From contig NZ_LS483411.1 of NCBI RefSeq assembly GCF_900475755.1, positions 434,001 to 498,000 on the forward strand: 64,000 bases of DNA. The letters are read 5' to 3'. Origin of the DNA: Haemophilus influenzae (GTDB lineage Bacteria; Pseudomonadota; Gammaproteobacteria; Enterobacterales; Pasteurellaceae). This document shows, one piece after another, positions 30,676 through 40,935 of this stretch. Made by a program: the position numbers and the translations under genes. Under the pieces are notes generated by a model, which worked only from the letters and a program-made list of their open reading frames with translations, was not told the DNA's origin and ran no database searches. How positions within the stretch are numbered: the first letter of the stretch is position 1; each line of letters starts with the position of its first letter.

Positions 30676-32514
30676 ATGCCAAAACTACGTTCAGCGACTA
30701 GTACACAAGGTCGTAATATGGCAGGCGCACGTGCCTTATGGCGTGCAACAGGAATGAAAGAAAATGACTTTGGTAAACCGATTATTGCGGTGGTGAACTC
30801 TTTCACTCAGTTCGTACCTGGGCATGTGCATTTAAAAGATATGGGACAGCTTGTTGCCGCAGAAATTGAAAAAGCAGGCGGCGTAGCAAAAGAATTTAAC
30901 ACCATTGCGGTGGATGATGGTATCGCGATGGGACACGGTGGAATGCTTTATTCTTTACCAAGCCGTGATTTAATTGCTGATAGCGTGGAATATATGGTCA
31001 ATGCGCACTGTGCTGATGCGATGGTATGTATTTCCAACTGTGACAAAATCACTCCGGGAATGTTGATGGCAGCAATGCGCTTAAACATTCCAACTATCTT
31101 CGTTTCAGGCGGACCAATGGAGGCTGGCAAAACTAAACTTTCTGATCAATTAATCCGCTTAGATTTAGTTGATGCGATGATTGAGGCAGCCGATCCAAAT
31201 GTGTCAGATGAACGTATTGATGCCATTGAACGTAGCGCTTGCCCAACTTGTGGTTCATGCTCAGGTATGTTTACCGCCAATTCCATGAACTGCTTAACTG
31301 AAGCCTTAGGTTTATCTTTACCAGGCAATGGTTCTATGTTGGCGACCCATGCTGACCGTAAAGAATTATTCTTAAAAGCAGGGCGTCAAATTGTTGAGCT
31401 TTGCAAACGTTATTACGAACAAGATGATGTAAGCGTATTGCCTCGTTCAATCGGTACTTTTAAAGCCTTTGAAAATGCTATGAGCTTAGATATCGCGATG
31501 GGTGGTTCAAGTAATACTGTTTTACACTTATTAGCGGCAGCACAAGAAGCAGGCGTAGATTTTAAAATGGAAGATATTGACCGTTTATCGCGCAAAGTGC
31601 CTTGTTTAAGCAAAATTGCACCAAACACCAATAAATACCATATGGAAGACGTACACCGTGCAGGCGGCATTATGGGATTGTTGGGTGAATTAGATCGCGC
31701 TGGATTAATTCATAAAAATACACACACCGTGCTTGGAATGAGTATGGGGGAACAACTAGACCAATACGATATTATTCGCAATCAAGATGAAGAATTACAT
31801 AAATTCTTCCGTGCAGGCCCTGCTGGTATCCGTACAACTCAAGCATTCTCACAAGATTGCCGCTGGGATAGCGTCGATAATGATCGTGTAAACGGTTGTA
31901 TTCGCAATAAAGAAAATGCGATTTCACAAGAAGGTGGCTTAGCCGTATTATTCGGTAATCTCGCTGAAGATGGATGTATCGTTAAAACCGCAGGCGTAGA
32001 TGAATCTATTTGGAAATTCACAGGCACTGCAATCGTATTTGAAAGCCAAGAAGATGCGGTTGCAGGCATTTTGGGTGGCAAAGTTAAAGAAGGTCATATC
32101 GTTGTTATCCGTTACGAAGGCCCTAAAGGTGGACCTGGTATGCAAGAAATGTTATATCCAACCAGCTACTTAAAATCGATGGGCTTAGGTAAAAAATGTG
32201 CTTTATTAACGGATGGCCGTTTCTCTGGTGGTACATCAGGCTTGTCTATTGGACACGCTTCGCCAGAAGCTGCCTCTGGCGGTGCAATAGGCTTAGTACG
32301 CGATGGCGATATTATCAACATTGACATTCCAAACCGTGCAATTAACTTAGAAATCAGTAATGAAGAACTCGCAGCACGCAGAGCTGAACAAGATCAAAAA
32401 GGTTGGCAGCCTGCTAACCGTGAACGTGAAGTATCTTTCGCATTGAAAGTATTCGGTCACTTTGCCACCTCAGCGGACAAAGGTGCGGTACGCGATAAAA
32501 CATTATTAAAATAA
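30676..32514 (+). CDS. ilvD: Dihydroxy-acid dehydratase
   Basis: A 612-residue Fe-S enzyme of valine, isoleucine and pantothenate synthesis that dehydrates 2,3-dihydroxy acids to 2-keto acids. Cluster ligands lie in NCDKITPG (Cys near 122) and [17 protein letters not shown], and [14 protein letters not shown] is the conserved C-terminal block. The frame opens at 30634, but the ATG at 30676 ([19 protein letters not shown]) has GGAGAG upstream and matches the family start. It lies third in the ilvG-M-D-A unit. Confidence 0.97.
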   Translation: MPKLRSATSTQGRNMAGARALWRATGMKENDFGKPIIAVVNSFTQFVPGHVHLKDMGQLVAAEIEKAGGVAKEFNTIAVDDGIAMGHGGMLYSLPSRDLIADSVEYMVNAHCADAMVCISNCDKITPGMLMAAMRLNIPTIFVSGGPMEAGKTKLSDQLIRLDLVDAMIEAADPNVSDERIDAIERSACPTCGSCSGMFTANSMNCLTEALGLSLPGNGSMLATHADRKELFLKAGRQIVELCKRYYEQDDVSVLPRSIGTFKAFENAMSLDIAMGGSSNTVLHLLAAAQEAGVDFKMEDIDRLSRKVPCLSKIAPNTNKYHMEDVHRAGGIMGLLGELDRAGLIHKNTHTVLGMSMGEQLDQYDIIRNQDEELHKFFRAGPAGIRTTQAFSQDCRWDSVDNDRVNGCIRNKENAISQEGGLAVLFGNLAEDGCIVKTAGVDESIWKFTGTAIVFESQEDAVAGILGGKVKEGHIVVIRYEGPKGGPGMQEMLYPTSYLKSMGLGKKCALLTDGRFSGGTSGLSIGHASPEAASGGAIGLVRDGDIINIDIPNRAINLEISNEELAARRAEQDQKGWQPANREREVSFALKVFGHFATSADKGAVRDKTLLK

Positions 32515-32594
32515 TTTAACGGTTCCCCTTCCTTCATAAGAGGGGGATAAAACAAAGGAAAAACTAACCGCACTTCATCATCAAAACAAACACT

Positions 32595-34136
32595 ATGAAA
32601 AACCTACTCACCAATTCTCAACCTTCTCAATCAGATTATATCAATGCCATTGTTAAACTTGGTTCACGCGTATATGAAGCAGCGCAAGTGACCCCTTTAC
32701 AAAAAATGGGAAAACTTTCTGAACGACTGCACAATAATATCTGGGTCAAGCGCGAAGATCGTCAGCCAGTAAATAGCTTTAAACTACGCGGTGCTTACGC
32801 AATGATTTCTAGCCTTTCAGCAGAACAAAAAGCAGCAGGCGTAATAGCGGCATCTGCAGGTAACCATGCGCAAGGCGTGGCATTATCAGCGAAACAATTA
32901 GGCTTAAAAGCATTAATTGTTATGCCACAAAACACCCCAAGCATTAAAGTGGATGCAGTGCGTGGATTTGGTGGCGAAGTGTTGCTACACGGAGTTAATT
33001 TTGATGAAGCGAAAGCAAAAGCGATTGAGCTTTCAAAAGAAAAAAATATGACATTTATTCCTCCATTCGATCATCCATTAGTGATCGCTGGACAAGGCAC
33101 TTTAGCGATGGAAATGCTACAACAAGTGGCAGATTTGGATTATGTGTTTGTACAAGTCGGCGGCGGCGGTTTAGCTGCAGGTGTGGCAATTTTGCTTAAG
33201 CAATTTATGCCAGAAATTAAAATCATCGGTGTAGAATCAAAGGATTCTGCATGCTTAAAAGCGGCTCTTGATAAAGGCGAACCAACAGATTTAACTCACG
33301 TTGGATTATTTGCCGATGGCGTTGCCGTAAAACGCATTGGCGACGAAACATTCCGCCTATGCCAACAATATCTTGATGATATGGTATTGGTCGATAGTGA
33401 TGAAGTGTGTGCAGCAATGAAAGATTTGTTTGAGAACGTTCGTGCTGTTGCAGAACCATCTGGTGCATTAGGTTTAGCCGGTTTGAAAAAATATGCGAAA
33501 CAAAACCATATTGAAGGCAAAAATATGGCGGCAATTTTGTCTGGCGCAAACTTGAATTTCCACACATTACGTTATGTATCTGAACGTTGTGAAATTGGCG
33601 AAAACCGAGAAGCTTTATTAGCCGTGAGCATGCCTGAACAACCCGGTAGTTTCTTAAAATTTGCTTATGTATTAGGTAACCGAGCTGTAACCGAATTCAG
33701 TTATCGTTGTGCAGATGATAAACGTGCTTGCGTGTTTGTTGGGGTAAGAACGACAAATGAGCAAGAAAAAGCAGATATTATTGCAGACCTCACTAAAAAT
33801 GGTTTTGATGTTGAGGATATGTCTGATGATGATATTGCGAAAACGCATGTTCGCTATTTAATGGGTGGTCGTGCAGCCAATGATAATGAACGCTTATATA
33901 CGTTCGAATTCCCAGAGCAAAAAGGTGCGTTATTAAAATTCTTGGAAACCTTGCAAAATCGTTGGAATATTTCATTATTCCATTATCGTGCCCACGGTGC
34001 GGACTATGGAAATATCCTTGCTGGTTTCCAAATTGAAGAACACGAACAAGCAGAATTTGAACAGACACTTGCCCAACTCAATTATGTTTTTGAAGATGTA
34101 ACAGAAAGCAAATCTTATCGTTATTTCTTACGTTAA
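32595..34136 (+). CDS. ilvA: Threonine dehydratase (biosynthetic)
   Basis: A 513-residue PLP enzyme converting threonine to 2-oxobutanoate, the committed step to isoleucine. Catalytic Lys63 is in NSFKLRGAYA, the glycine loop is GGGGLAAGVA, and two ACT-like regulatory domains fill the C-terminal third (starting EALLAVSMPEQPGSFLKF and YTFEFPEQKGALLKFL), consistent with isoleucine feedback inhibition. The 80 bases after ilvD hold a small hairpin (CCCCT/AGGGG at 32525-32545) and an uptake signal. No strong Shine-Dalgarno is visible. Confidence 0.97.
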   Translation: MKNLLTNSQPSQSDYINAIVKLGSRVYEAAQVTPLQKMGKLSERLHNNIWVKREDRQPVNSFKLRGAYAMISSLSAEQKAAGVIAASAGNHAQGVALSAKQLGLKALIVMPQNTPSIKVDAVRGFGGEVLLHGVNFDEAKAKAIELSKEKNMTFIPPFDHPLVIAGQGTLAMEMLQQVADLDYVFVQVGGGGLAAGVAILLKQFMPEIKIIGVESKDSACLKAALDKGEPTDLTHVGLFADGVAVKRIGDETFRLCQQYLDDMVLVDSDEVCAAMKDLFENVRAVAEPSGALGLAGLKKYAKQNHIEGKNMAAILSGANLNFHTLRYVSERCEIGENREALLAVSMPEQPGSFLKFAYVLGNRAVTEFSYRCADDKRACVFVGVRTTNEQEKADIIADLTKNGFDVEDMSDDDIAKTHVRYLMGGRAANDNERLYTFEFPEQKGALLKFLETLQNRWNISLFHYRAHGADYGNILAGFQIEEHEQAEFEQTLAQLNYVFEDVTESKSYRYFLR

Positions 34137-34143
34137 TCTTATA

Positions 34144-34172
34144 AAAAAGGCGTGATATTTTTCACGCCTTTG
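34144..34172. terminator. Bidirectional terminator between ilvA and dnaE
   Basis: AAGGCGTGA and TCACGCCTT form a 9-bp stem with a 6-base loop, flanked by A and T tracts between convergent genes. Confidence 0.9.
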
Positions 34173-34174
34173 TA

Positions 34175-37100
34175 TTATTCAAACTCTAATTCCACCGCAC
34201 TTTCGCCAAGTAAATTCACCAATTCCGTCAGAATTTCATCTGTTGGAATAATTGACCATTGCACGCCCAAACGTAACAACGCACGACCTTTCGGACTTTG
34301 ATAATACACGTTAATCGGCAAGGTTCCACCACTCACTGGCTCAAGTAATGCTTTAAGTTGTTTAATGAAACTTGGTGTAATTTGATGCTCAGAAAGACTA
34401 ATAGCTAAGGATTTGACATAACGAGAACGTGCTTCGTCTAAGGTCATTAACTCTCGCACCGCCATTTTTAATCCGCCAGAAAAATCATCAAAGCTCACTT
34501 GCCCTGATGCAACCACAACGGTATCTTTTTGTAACTTCTCACCAAATTGCTCTAGGCTTTCGCCAAATAATGTTAAATCTAAGCGACCAGAACGATCGTC
34601 TAATGTGGCAATGCCTAAGCGATTGCCTTTTTTTGTGATTGCAATTCGTGATGAGACCAATAATCCCGCCACAGTGCTAATTTGTCCACGGCGATTTGGT
34701 GCAAGATCTTTCAACCTTGTCGATGTGTAATGGGAAAGTTCTTTCAAATAACGGCTAACAGGATGGCTGCTTAAATAAAGCCCCAAGGTTTCTCGTTCGC
34801 CATCAAGAATTTGTTTTTCAGTGTAAGGTGGTGTATTAGCATAGGCATTTTCCACTTCTTCATGGGTTTCAGTCAGCACACCGAACATATCCGTTTGTCC
34901 CATTGCTTCATCTTTCGCATGCTGATCGGACGTTCTAAGCGCATCTTCTAAATTCTTAGAAAGTGCGGCGCGATGTGGGCCTAATTTATCAAAGGCACCC
35001 GACATAATTAGGCTTTCAAAGGTGCGGCGGTTAATTTTTTTCAAATCTACACGAGCGCATAAATCGAATAAATCTTTGAAAATACCCCCTTCATTTCTTG
35101 CCGTCACAAGTGCTTCAATCGGGCCTTCTCCTACCCCTTTAATCGCACCAATACCATACACAATTTCGCCTTGTTCATTGACGCTAAAATGATGTTTACC
35201 AATATTAATATCGGGAGGTGTCACTTTTAAGCCCATACGTAAACATTCGTCGTACAACCCTACGATTTTATCCGTATTATCCATTTCAGATGTCATCACT
35301 GCAGCCATAAATTCCGCAGGGAAATGGGTTTTGAGCCAAAGGGTTTGGTAAGATACCAAGGCATAAGCCGCAGAGTGAGATTTATTAAAACCATAGCCAG
35401 CAAATTTTTCCACCAAGTCGAAAATCTTCATAGATAGCTCGCCATCAACACCGTTTTTCTCAGCCCCCTCTTTAAATACAGAACGCTGTTTTGCCATTTC
35501 TTCTGGTTTCTTTTTACCCATCGCACGGCGTAATAAGTCAGCCCCACCCAAGGTATAGCCAGCCAATACCTGTGCAATTTGCATCACTTGTTCTTGATAC
35601 AAAATAATGCCGTAAGTCGGCTCAAGAATAGGTTTCAAACTTGCATGTTGATATTTTGCGTCAGGGTAAGATACTTCTTCTCGCCCGTGTTTACGGTCGA
35701 TAAAGTTATCTACCATGCCCGATTGCAACGGGCCAGGACGGAACAATGCCACCAATGCAATAATATCTTCAAAACAGTCTGGCTGCAGACGTTTGATCAA
35801 ATCTTTCATACCACGCGATTCCAGCTGGAATACTGCTGTGGTTTCGGCACGTTTAAGTAATTCAAAAGATTCAGGATCATCAAGTGGAATGGCGGCAATA
35901 TCTACTCGAGGCTTGCCTTCACGCACCATACGAACATTAATCATATCCAATGCCCATTTTATGATGGTGAGAGTACGCAAGCCTAAGAAGTCGAATTTCA
36001 CAAGCCCCGCATATTCCACATCATTTTTATCAAAGTGAGTAACTGGATGTAAGCCTTCATTATCACAATAGAGTGGTGAAAAATCAGTAATTAAGGTTGG
36101 CGAAATGACCACGCCACCTGCATGTTTACCTGCATTACGGGTCACGCCTTCCAGTTTACGTGCCATATCAATCAACGCTTGCACTTCTTCATCACTATCG
36201 TAAGCAGTCTGTAATTGCGGCTCGGCTTCAAATGCTTTGGCAAGGGTCATACCTGGATCTGGCGGAATCAATTTCGAAATACGATCAACGAAACCATACG
36301 GATGCCCCAGCACTCGCCCTACATCTCGAATAACCGCTTTCGCCGCCATTGTACCAAAGGTAATAATTTGTGATACCGCTCCACGACCATAGGTTTCAGT
36401 AACGTGTTCAATCACGCGATCGCGACCATCCATACAGAAATCCACGTCGAAATCGGGCATAGACACACGTTCTGGATTTAAGAAACGTTCAAAAAGCAAA
36501 TCAAACTCTAGCGGATCTAAATCCGTAATTTTCAGGGCATAAGCCACTAATGAACCCGCACCAGAACCACGACCTGGACCTACTGGAATATCGTTATCCT
36601 TAGACCATTGAATAAATTCCATTACGATTAAGAAATAACCTGGGAACCCCATTTGGTTAATTACATCTAGCTCAACTTGCAAGCGTTCATCATATTTTGG
36701 TCGTTTTTCTAACCGCACTTTTTCATCAGGGAATAAAAAAGCTAAACGTTCTTCCAAGCCCCCTTTGGATTTTTGTACTAAGAAATCTTCTGTACTTAAA
36801 TCGCCAGTTGGGAATTGAGGTAAGAAATATTGACCAAGACGCAAAGTGACACTACAACGTTGCGCAATTAATAAAGTATTTTCAAGAGCGGAAGGAATGT
36901 CAGCAAACAGCTTACACATTTCGTCTTCGCTGCGGAAATATTGCTGTGAGGTATAATATTTCGGACGTTTAGGATCGTCTAAAGTATAGCCATCGTGAAT
37001 TGCTACGCGAATTTCGTGGGCTTCAAAATCCTCTGTATTCAAAAACATCACATCATTAGTTGCGACCAGTGGTAAATTACAACGTTCTGCTAATTTCAAA

Positions 37101-37654
37101 GCCGCTTGAATATAACGTTCTTCATTGGGGCGACCTGTACGACTTAATGCCAAATAAAAATGATCGGCAAAAAATTCTTGATAAAAAGCGACCGCACTTT
37201 CAATTTCGGCTACGTTTTCTTTCAACAATTTTTTACCCACATCGCCTTGCATTCCCCCTGATAAAATAATCACGCCCTCACGATGTTCAATTAACCAATC
37301 TTGATCAATATAAGGTAAATCGTTATAACCTCGTTGATAAGCCTTTGATAACAATAAAGTAATATTTTTATAGCCTTCATTATTTTTAGCCAGCAAAGTA
37401 AGATCAAAGTATTCATCGCCACATAATGGGCTTTTTACTTTTACATCAGCCCCGATAATAGGCTTCATACCCGAAGAAAGCATTTCGCCATAAAAACGTA
37501 CCACACCACAAAAATTAGTAAAATCCGTTAATCCCATCGCGACCATTTCATTAGCTGCACAGGCTTTCACTAAAGGTTTCACTTTGACAATACTGTCAAT
37601 CATCGAAAAATCTGTGTGCGTGCGAAGATGGACGAAACGAGGTTGGGATGACAT
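34175..37654 (-). CDS. dnaE: DNA polymerase III alpha subunit
   Basis: The 1,159-residue replicative polymerase (C-family). It has an N-terminal PHP domain ([19 protein letters not shown]), palm-domain aspartates in [17 protein letters not shown], the fingers/beta-binding region, and a C-terminal OB-fold ([21 protein letters not shown]). Length and motifs match E. coli DnaE at 1,160. It is transcribed alone, convergent with ilvA and divergent from the phosphohexomutase gene. Several uptake signals lie within it. The 239 bases upstream hold one uptake signal and no other obvious element. Confidence 0.98.
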   Translation of the reverse strand: MSSQPRFVHLRTHTDFSMIDSIVKVKPLVKACAANEMVAMGLTDFTNFCGVVRFYGEMLSSGMKPIIGADVKVKSPLCGDEYFDLTLLAKNNEGYKNITLLLSKAYQRGYNDLPYIDQDWLIEHREGVIILSGGMQGDVGKKLLKENVAEIESAVAFYQEFFADHFYLALSRTGRPNEERYIQAALKLAERCNLPLVATNDVMFLNTEDFEAHEIRVAIHDGYTLDDPKRPKYYTSQQYFRSEDEMCKLFADIPSALENTLLIAQRCSVTLRLGQYFLPQFPTGDLSTEDFLVQKSKGGLEERLAFLFPDEKVRLEKRPKYDERLQVELDVINQMGFPGYFLIVMEFIQWSKDNDIPVGPGRGSGAGSLVAYALKITDLDPLEFDLLFERFLNPERVSMPDFDVDFCMDGRDRVIEHVTETYGRGAVSQIITFGTMAAKAVIRDVGRVLGHPYGFVDRISKLIPPDPGMTLAKAFEAEPQLQTAYDSDEEVQALIDMARKLEGVTRNAGKHAGGVVISPTLITDFSPLYCDNEGLHPVTHFDKNDVEYAGLVKFDFLGLRTLTIIKWALDMINVRMVREGKPRVDIAAIPLDDPESFELLKRAETTAVFQLESRGMKDLIKRLQPDCFEDIIALVALFRPGPLQSGMVDNFIDRKHGREEVSYPDAKYQHASLKPILEPTYGIILYQEQVMQIAQVLAGYTLGGADLLRRAMGKKKPEEMAKQRSVFKEGAEKNGVDGELSMKIFDLVEKFAGYGFNKSHSAAYALVSYQTLWLKTHFPAEFMAAVMTSEMDNTDKIVGLYDECLRMGLKVTPPDINIGKHHFSVNEQGEIVYGIGAIKGVGEGPIEALVTARNEGGIFKDLFDLCARVDLKKINRRTFESLIMSGAFDKLGPHRAALSKNLEDALRTSDQHAKDEAMGQTDMFGVLTETHEEVENAYANTPPYTEKQILDGERETLGLYLSSHPVSRYLKELSHYTSTRLKDLAPNRRGQISTVAGLLVSSRIAITKKGNRLGIATLDDRSGRLDLTLFGESLEQFGEKLQKDTVVVASGQVSFDDFSGGLKMAVRELMTLDEARSRYVKSLAISLSEHQITPSFIKQLKALLEPVSGGTLPINVYYQSPKGRALLRLGVQWSIIPTDEILTELVNLLGESAVELEFE

Positions 37655-37893
37655 TGAAAATCCTTAAAGTGCGGTTAAATTTTGCCGTAAATATTGGGGC
37701 GATATTATAGCGAATTTTTCAAACAAATTCCTACGATACAAATAGCGTTTCCAAATTAGCTCGGATAACCGATTGCGTGAATAAAAAATGTTAAGTAGAT
37801 CAAAAAATTGATAATTAGCCGTTTTCATTTTGTTAGATTTCCGCTAGTCTAAGGGCGATTTTTTTATTTATTTCAACGAATAAGGGTAACGCT

Positions 37894-39546
37894 ATGACAA
37901 CACTTTTTGAGGTTGCACAACATTGGTTAAACCAAGATCCTGACGCAGAAACTCGTGCAGAATTAATCGCACTTTTAGATGCAGCAAAAGGCGGAGATAA
38001 AGCGGCAGAAGCAGAATTACATGCGCGTTTTGATGGTCGTTTACAATTTGGTACGGCAGGTTTACGTGGCCGTTTGCAAGCTGGCTCAATGGGGATGAAC
38101 CGAGTTTTAGTTTCTCAAGCTGCTGGTGGTTTAGCGGAATATTTAAAAGGTTACGATAAAGAACCATCTATCGTAATTGGTTATGATGGTCGTAAAAACT
38201 CTGATGTATTTGCTCGTGACACGGCTGAAATTATGGCGGGTGCAGGCGTAAAAGCTTATTTATTACCTCGCAAATTACCGACTCCAGTTTTAGCTTATGC
38301 GATCCAATATTTTGATACCACTGCTGGTGTAATGGTAACAGCAAGCCATAACCCACCAGAAGATAACGGCTATAAAGTGTATTTAGGTAAAGCAAATGGC
38401 GGTGGTCAAATTGTTTCGCCTGCGGATAAAGAAATTGCTGCATTAATTGATAAAGTTGCGGCTGGCAATATCCAAGATTTACCACGTAGCGATAATTATG
38501 TGGTGTTAAATGATGAAGTGGTAGATGCGTACATTGCAAAAACTGCATCATTAGCTAAAGAGCCAGCTTGCGACATTAACTATGTTTATACCGCTATGCA
38601 CGGTGTTGGCTATGAAGTTTTAAGTAAAACACTAGCAAAAGCAGGCTTACCACAACCTCACGTAGTAGCAGATCAAGTTTGGCCAGATGGCACATTCCCA
38701 ACCGTGAATTTCCCAAATCCAGAAGAAAAAGGTGCGTTAGATTTAGCAATTAAAGTGGCAAAAGAAAAGAATGCTGAATTTATCATTGCTAATGACCCAG
38801 ATGCAGACCGTTTAGCCGTTGCGGTGCCTGATACGCAAGGCAACTGGAAATCACTACACGGCAACGTAGTAGGCTGTTTCTTAGGTTGGTACTTAGCAAA
38901 ACAATATCAAGGTAAACAAGGCACATTGGCTTGCTCGCTTGTTTCTTCTCCAGCACTTGCTGAAATTGCGAAAAAATATGGTTTCCAATCAGAAGAAACC
39001 TTAACTGGTTTCAAATATATCGGTAAAGTATCTGGCTTATTGTTTGGTTTTGAAGAAGCATTAGGCTATTTAGTTGATCCAGACAAAGTACGTGATAAAG
39101 ACGGTATTTCTGCGGCAATCGTGTTCTTAGATCTTGTGCGTCACTTGAAAAAACAAGGCAAAACTTTAGCAGATTATGCTGATGAATTTACCAAAGAATT
39201 TGGTGCTTATGTGAGTGGACAAATCTCTATTCGAGTAAGTGATCTTTCAGAAATCGGAAAATTAATGACCGCACTTCGTAACAATCCACCAGCAGAAATC
39301 GCTGGCGTAAAAGTGGCACAATTTATCGACCATACTAAAACAGATCGTCAAAGCGATATCCTTGTATTCAACTTGGAAAATGGCGGACGCTTAATTGCTC
39401 GTCCTTCAGGTACTGAGCCAAAAATTAAATTCTACTTGGATGCACGCGGTAAAGATCCAAAAGATGCAGATCGCGTATTAGCAGAATTTGATGAAGGTGT
39501 TCGTCACATTCTTCGCCAAGATGCTTATGGCAAACAAGCTTGCTAA
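37894..39546 (+). CDS. pgmB: Phosphoglucomutase/phosphomannomutase (alpha-D-phosphohexomutase)
   Basis: A 550-residue phosphohexomutase that interconverts hexose 1- and 6-phosphates. The active serine is Ser151 in TASHNPPEDNGYK, the magnesium loop is NDPDADRLAV, the sugar-binding loop is GFEEALGY and the phosphate loop is RPSGTEPKIKFY. Family length and a GTAGLRG start support the PGM2-like/phosphomannomutase subgroup. In H. influenzae the gene at this place has been linked to lipooligosaccharide sugar supply; the symbol is from memory. TAAGGG precedes the ATG. Confidence 0.87.
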   Translation: MTTLFEVAQHWLNQDPDAETRAELIALLDAAKGGDKAAEAELHARFDGRLQFGTAGLRGRLQAGSMGMNRVLVSQAAGGLAEYLKGYDKEPSIVIGYDGRKNSDVFARDTAEIMAGAGVKAYLLPRKLPTPVLAYAIQYFDTTAGVMVTASHNPPEDNGYKVYLGKANGGGQIVSPADKEIAALIDKVAAGNIQDLPRSDNYVVLNDEVVDAYIAKTASLAKEPACDINYVYTAMHGVGYEVLSKTLAKAGLPQPHVVADQVWPDGTFPTVNFPNPEEKGALDLAIKVAKEKNAEFIIANDPDADRLAVAVPDTQGNWKSLHGNVVGCFLGWYLAKQYQGKQGTLACSLVSSPALAEIAKKYGFQSEETLTGFKYIGKVSGLLFGFEEALGYLVDPDKVRDKDGISAAIVFLDLVRHLKKQGKTLADYADEFTKEFGAYVSGQISIRVSDLSEIGKLMTALRNNPPAEIAGVKVAQFIDHTKTDRQSDILVFNLENGGRLIARPSGTEPKIKFYLDARGKDPKDADRVLAEFDEGVRHILRQDAYGKQAC

Positions 39547-39564
39547 TTAATCGCTTCTAAAAAT

Positions 39565-39594
39565 AAAACGCACTTTGTAGAAAGTGCGTTTTTA
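39565..39594 (+). terminator. Terminator after pgmB
   Basis: AAAACGCACTTT and AAAGTGCGTTTT form a perfect 12-bp stem with a GTAG loop, followed by T residues. It is an uptake-signal-like hairpin with one base changed in each arm. Confidence 0.9.
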
Positions 39595-39627
39595 TTACTA
39601 ACTTTTTTAGGTTAATCAAGCGTCTTT

Positions 39628-40131
39628 CTATTTTAATAAGGAATTATCGAGTGCCAAATCTTCATTTTTATTTACCCCTATACCACGTGCGATAACATTT
39701 TTGGCAATTTCGTGTGCATCTTCTAAGGAATGTTCCGTATAGCTTCCGCATTGATAGATATTTAATTCGGGAATAGCGGTTTGATCTTGTACACCTAAAA
39801 CATCTTGCATTGAAGCTAACCAAGCCTCAGACACTTGCTGTTCATTTGGTGTGCCAATCAAAGACATATAAAATCCAGTACGACATCCCATCGGAGAAAT
39901 ATCAATAATTTCTATGCTATCGCCATTTAAGTGATCACGCATAAATCCAGCAAACAAATGTTCAAGTGTATGAATACCTCTTGGGGAAAGAATTTCTTTT
40001 TTTGGAATACAAAAACGTAAATCAAAAACAGTAATATTATCGCCTTTTGGCGTGCGCATCGTTTTTGCAATGCGTACTGCAGGCGCGTTCATTTTTGTGT
40101 GATCCACTTTAAAACTATCAAGTAATGGCAT
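39628..40131 (-). CDS. luxS: S-ribosylhomocysteine lyase LuxS
   Basis: A 167-residue iron/zinc enzyme that splits S-ribosylhomocysteine into homocysteine and DPD, the precursor of autoinducer-2. Metal ligands are His54 and His58 (HTLEH, with catalytic Glu57) and Cys128 ([10 protein letters not shown]); Cys83 in MGCRTGFY is the catalytic acid/base. Length is typical. AAGGAAAA precedes the ATG. The upstream region contains the two sRNA-like repeats, which point the other way. Confidence 0.98.
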   Translation of the reverse strand: MPLLDSFKVDHTKMNAPAVRIAKTMRTPKGDNITVFDLRFCIPKKEILSPRGIHTLEHLFAGFMRDHLNGDSIEIIDISPMGCRTGFYMSLIGTPNEQQVSEAWLASMQDVLGVQDQTAIPELNIYQCGSYTEHSLEDAHEIAKNVIARGIGVNKNEDLALDNSLLK

Positions 40132-40200
40132 AAATTTTCCTTGTAAATCAGTTGGTTAAGAAATAATTTGAATAAATATTTCTTTTTTACAAATTTTAAT

Positions 40201-40228
40201 GAACTTTATAGTAAGGTTCATTGTCTTA
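40201..40228 (+). promoter_or_regulatory. Sigma-E-like promoter of sRNA-like unit 1
   Basis: TGAACTT (core GAACTT at 40201-40206), a 17-base spacer and GTCTTA (40223-40228) resemble the sigma-E consensus GGAACTT-N16/17-GTCTAA. The same pattern recurs before unit 2. Match by eye only. Confidence 0.45.
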
Positions 40229-40232
40229 TAGA

Positions 40233-40306
40233 ACAAGCAACTTGCAGTTGTTTTAATAAAATTGGTTCCTTAGGTTATTGCCCCACATTTATTGTGGGGT
40301 TTCTTT
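40233..40306 (+). ncRNA. Candidate small regulatory RNA, unit 1
   Basis: A predicted transcript of about 73 bases. It begins CAAGCAACTTGCAGTTG (containing a CAACT/AGTTG hairpin), continues through the AU-rich TTTTAATAAAATTGG and the motif GGTTCCTTAGG, and ends in the stem CCCCACA/TGTGGGG (40281-40287, 40293-40299) followed by TTTCTTTT. Unit 2 is nearly identical. UUCCUUA is complementary to a UAAGGAA Shine-Dalgarno sequence, so it could block ribosome binding on target mRNAs. I do not recognise it as a named RNA. Alternative: only duplicated terminators. Confidence 0.5.
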
Positions 40307-40346
40307 TATACAAAAATTTTTATTTTGAACATTTTTAAAAAACTTT

Positions 40347-40373
40347 GAACTTTCTTATAAAGGCTTAGTCTTA
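40347..40373 (+). promoter_or_regulatory. Sigma-E-like promoter of sRNA-like unit 2
   Basis: GAACTT (40347-40352), a 16-base spacer and TCTTA preceded by G (40368-40373) repeat the arrangement before unit 1. TTGAAC at 40346 could alternatively be read as a sigma-70 -35, but no well-spaced -10 follows. Confidence 0.45.
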
Positions 40374-40378
40374 TAGTG

Positions 40379-40452
40379 CAAGCAACTTGCAGTTGTTTTA
40401 ATAAAATTGGTTCCTTAGGTTATTTTCCCCACATTTATTGTGGGGTTTTTTC
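40379..40452 (+). ncRNA. Candidate small regulatory RNA, unit 2
   Basis: The core CAAGCAACTTGCAGTTG through GGTTCCTTAGGTTATT is identical to unit 1. Differences are TG versus GAA just before the core and TT versus G before the terminator. The stem CCCCACA/TGTGGGG (40427-40433, 40439-40445) is followed by six T. The terminator could also stop yqaA transcription from the opposite side. See unit 1 for function. Confidence 0.5.
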
Positions 40453-40461
40453 TTGCGCATT

Positions 40462-40935
40462 TTATAATAAGAATGGCGTACTAAAAAATAATAACGCAAC
40501 ATAACGAACCATTTTTCCCAAAAAGATAAAGAGGCTACTCGCTACAAAATTTAATCTTAACCAACCAGCTATGGCACAAAATAAATCGCCAATGACAGGT
40601 AGCCAGCTCAAAAGTAAAGCAATCGCCCCATAACGCCGTAGCTGATTTATTGCCCATAAAGTGCGGTAATTTTTGGGATCGAATTTTGGTATCCATCGCC
40701 CAATCCCGTAAGTAGTTAAACTCCCCAATCCATTGCCAAGCGTGGCGAAAAAAACGAGTGCCAATATATCTGTACTAAATAAAGATCCCAACACTAATTT
40801 AGGTACAGCAAGCGCAACAAATATAACTTCTGAATTACCTGGTAATACTGTTGCACTCAAAAACGCGCTGATAAACATAAGGCATAAGCTATTAGCCTGC
40901 CAAAAATCAGTACTAAAAAATGAAAAAATATCCAT
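40462..40935 (-). CDS. yqaA: YqaA family (DedA/VTT-like) membrane protein
   Basis: A 157-residue inner-membrane protein with three to four hydrophobic segments, of the small YqaA branch of the DedA/SNARE-associated (VTT) family, which is thought to act in lipid flipping or membrane homeostasis. The glycine-rich GNGLGSLTTYGIGRW and the Arg-Tyr-Gly...LLLSWLPVIGDLFC block are characteristic. It overlaps the yqaB-type gene by one base (TAATG), and the pair yqaB-yqaA is also found in E. coli. Confidence 0.85.
   Translation of the reverse strand: MDIFSFFSTDFWQANSLCLMFISAFLSATVLPGNSEVIFVALAVPKLVLGSLFSTDILALVFFATLGNGLGSLTTYGIGRWIPKFDPKNYRTLWAINQLRRYGAIALLLSWLPVIGDLFCAIAGWLRLNFVASSLFIFLGKMVRYVALLFFSTPFLL

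Larger units (their letters stand above)
40132..40461. other. luxS-yqaA intergenic region with a tandem repeat of sRNA-like units
   Basis: This 330-base region has no open reading frame of note. It contains the luxS promoter region on its left and two direct repeats of about 80 bases, offset by 145 bases, on its right. Each repeat has a promoter-like sequence and ends in its own terminator hairpin on the plus strand. Confidence 0.8.

Noticed and set aside
35579..36038. Plus-strand frames within dnaE
   Set aside because: They are antisense shadows of a highly conserved polymerase gene.
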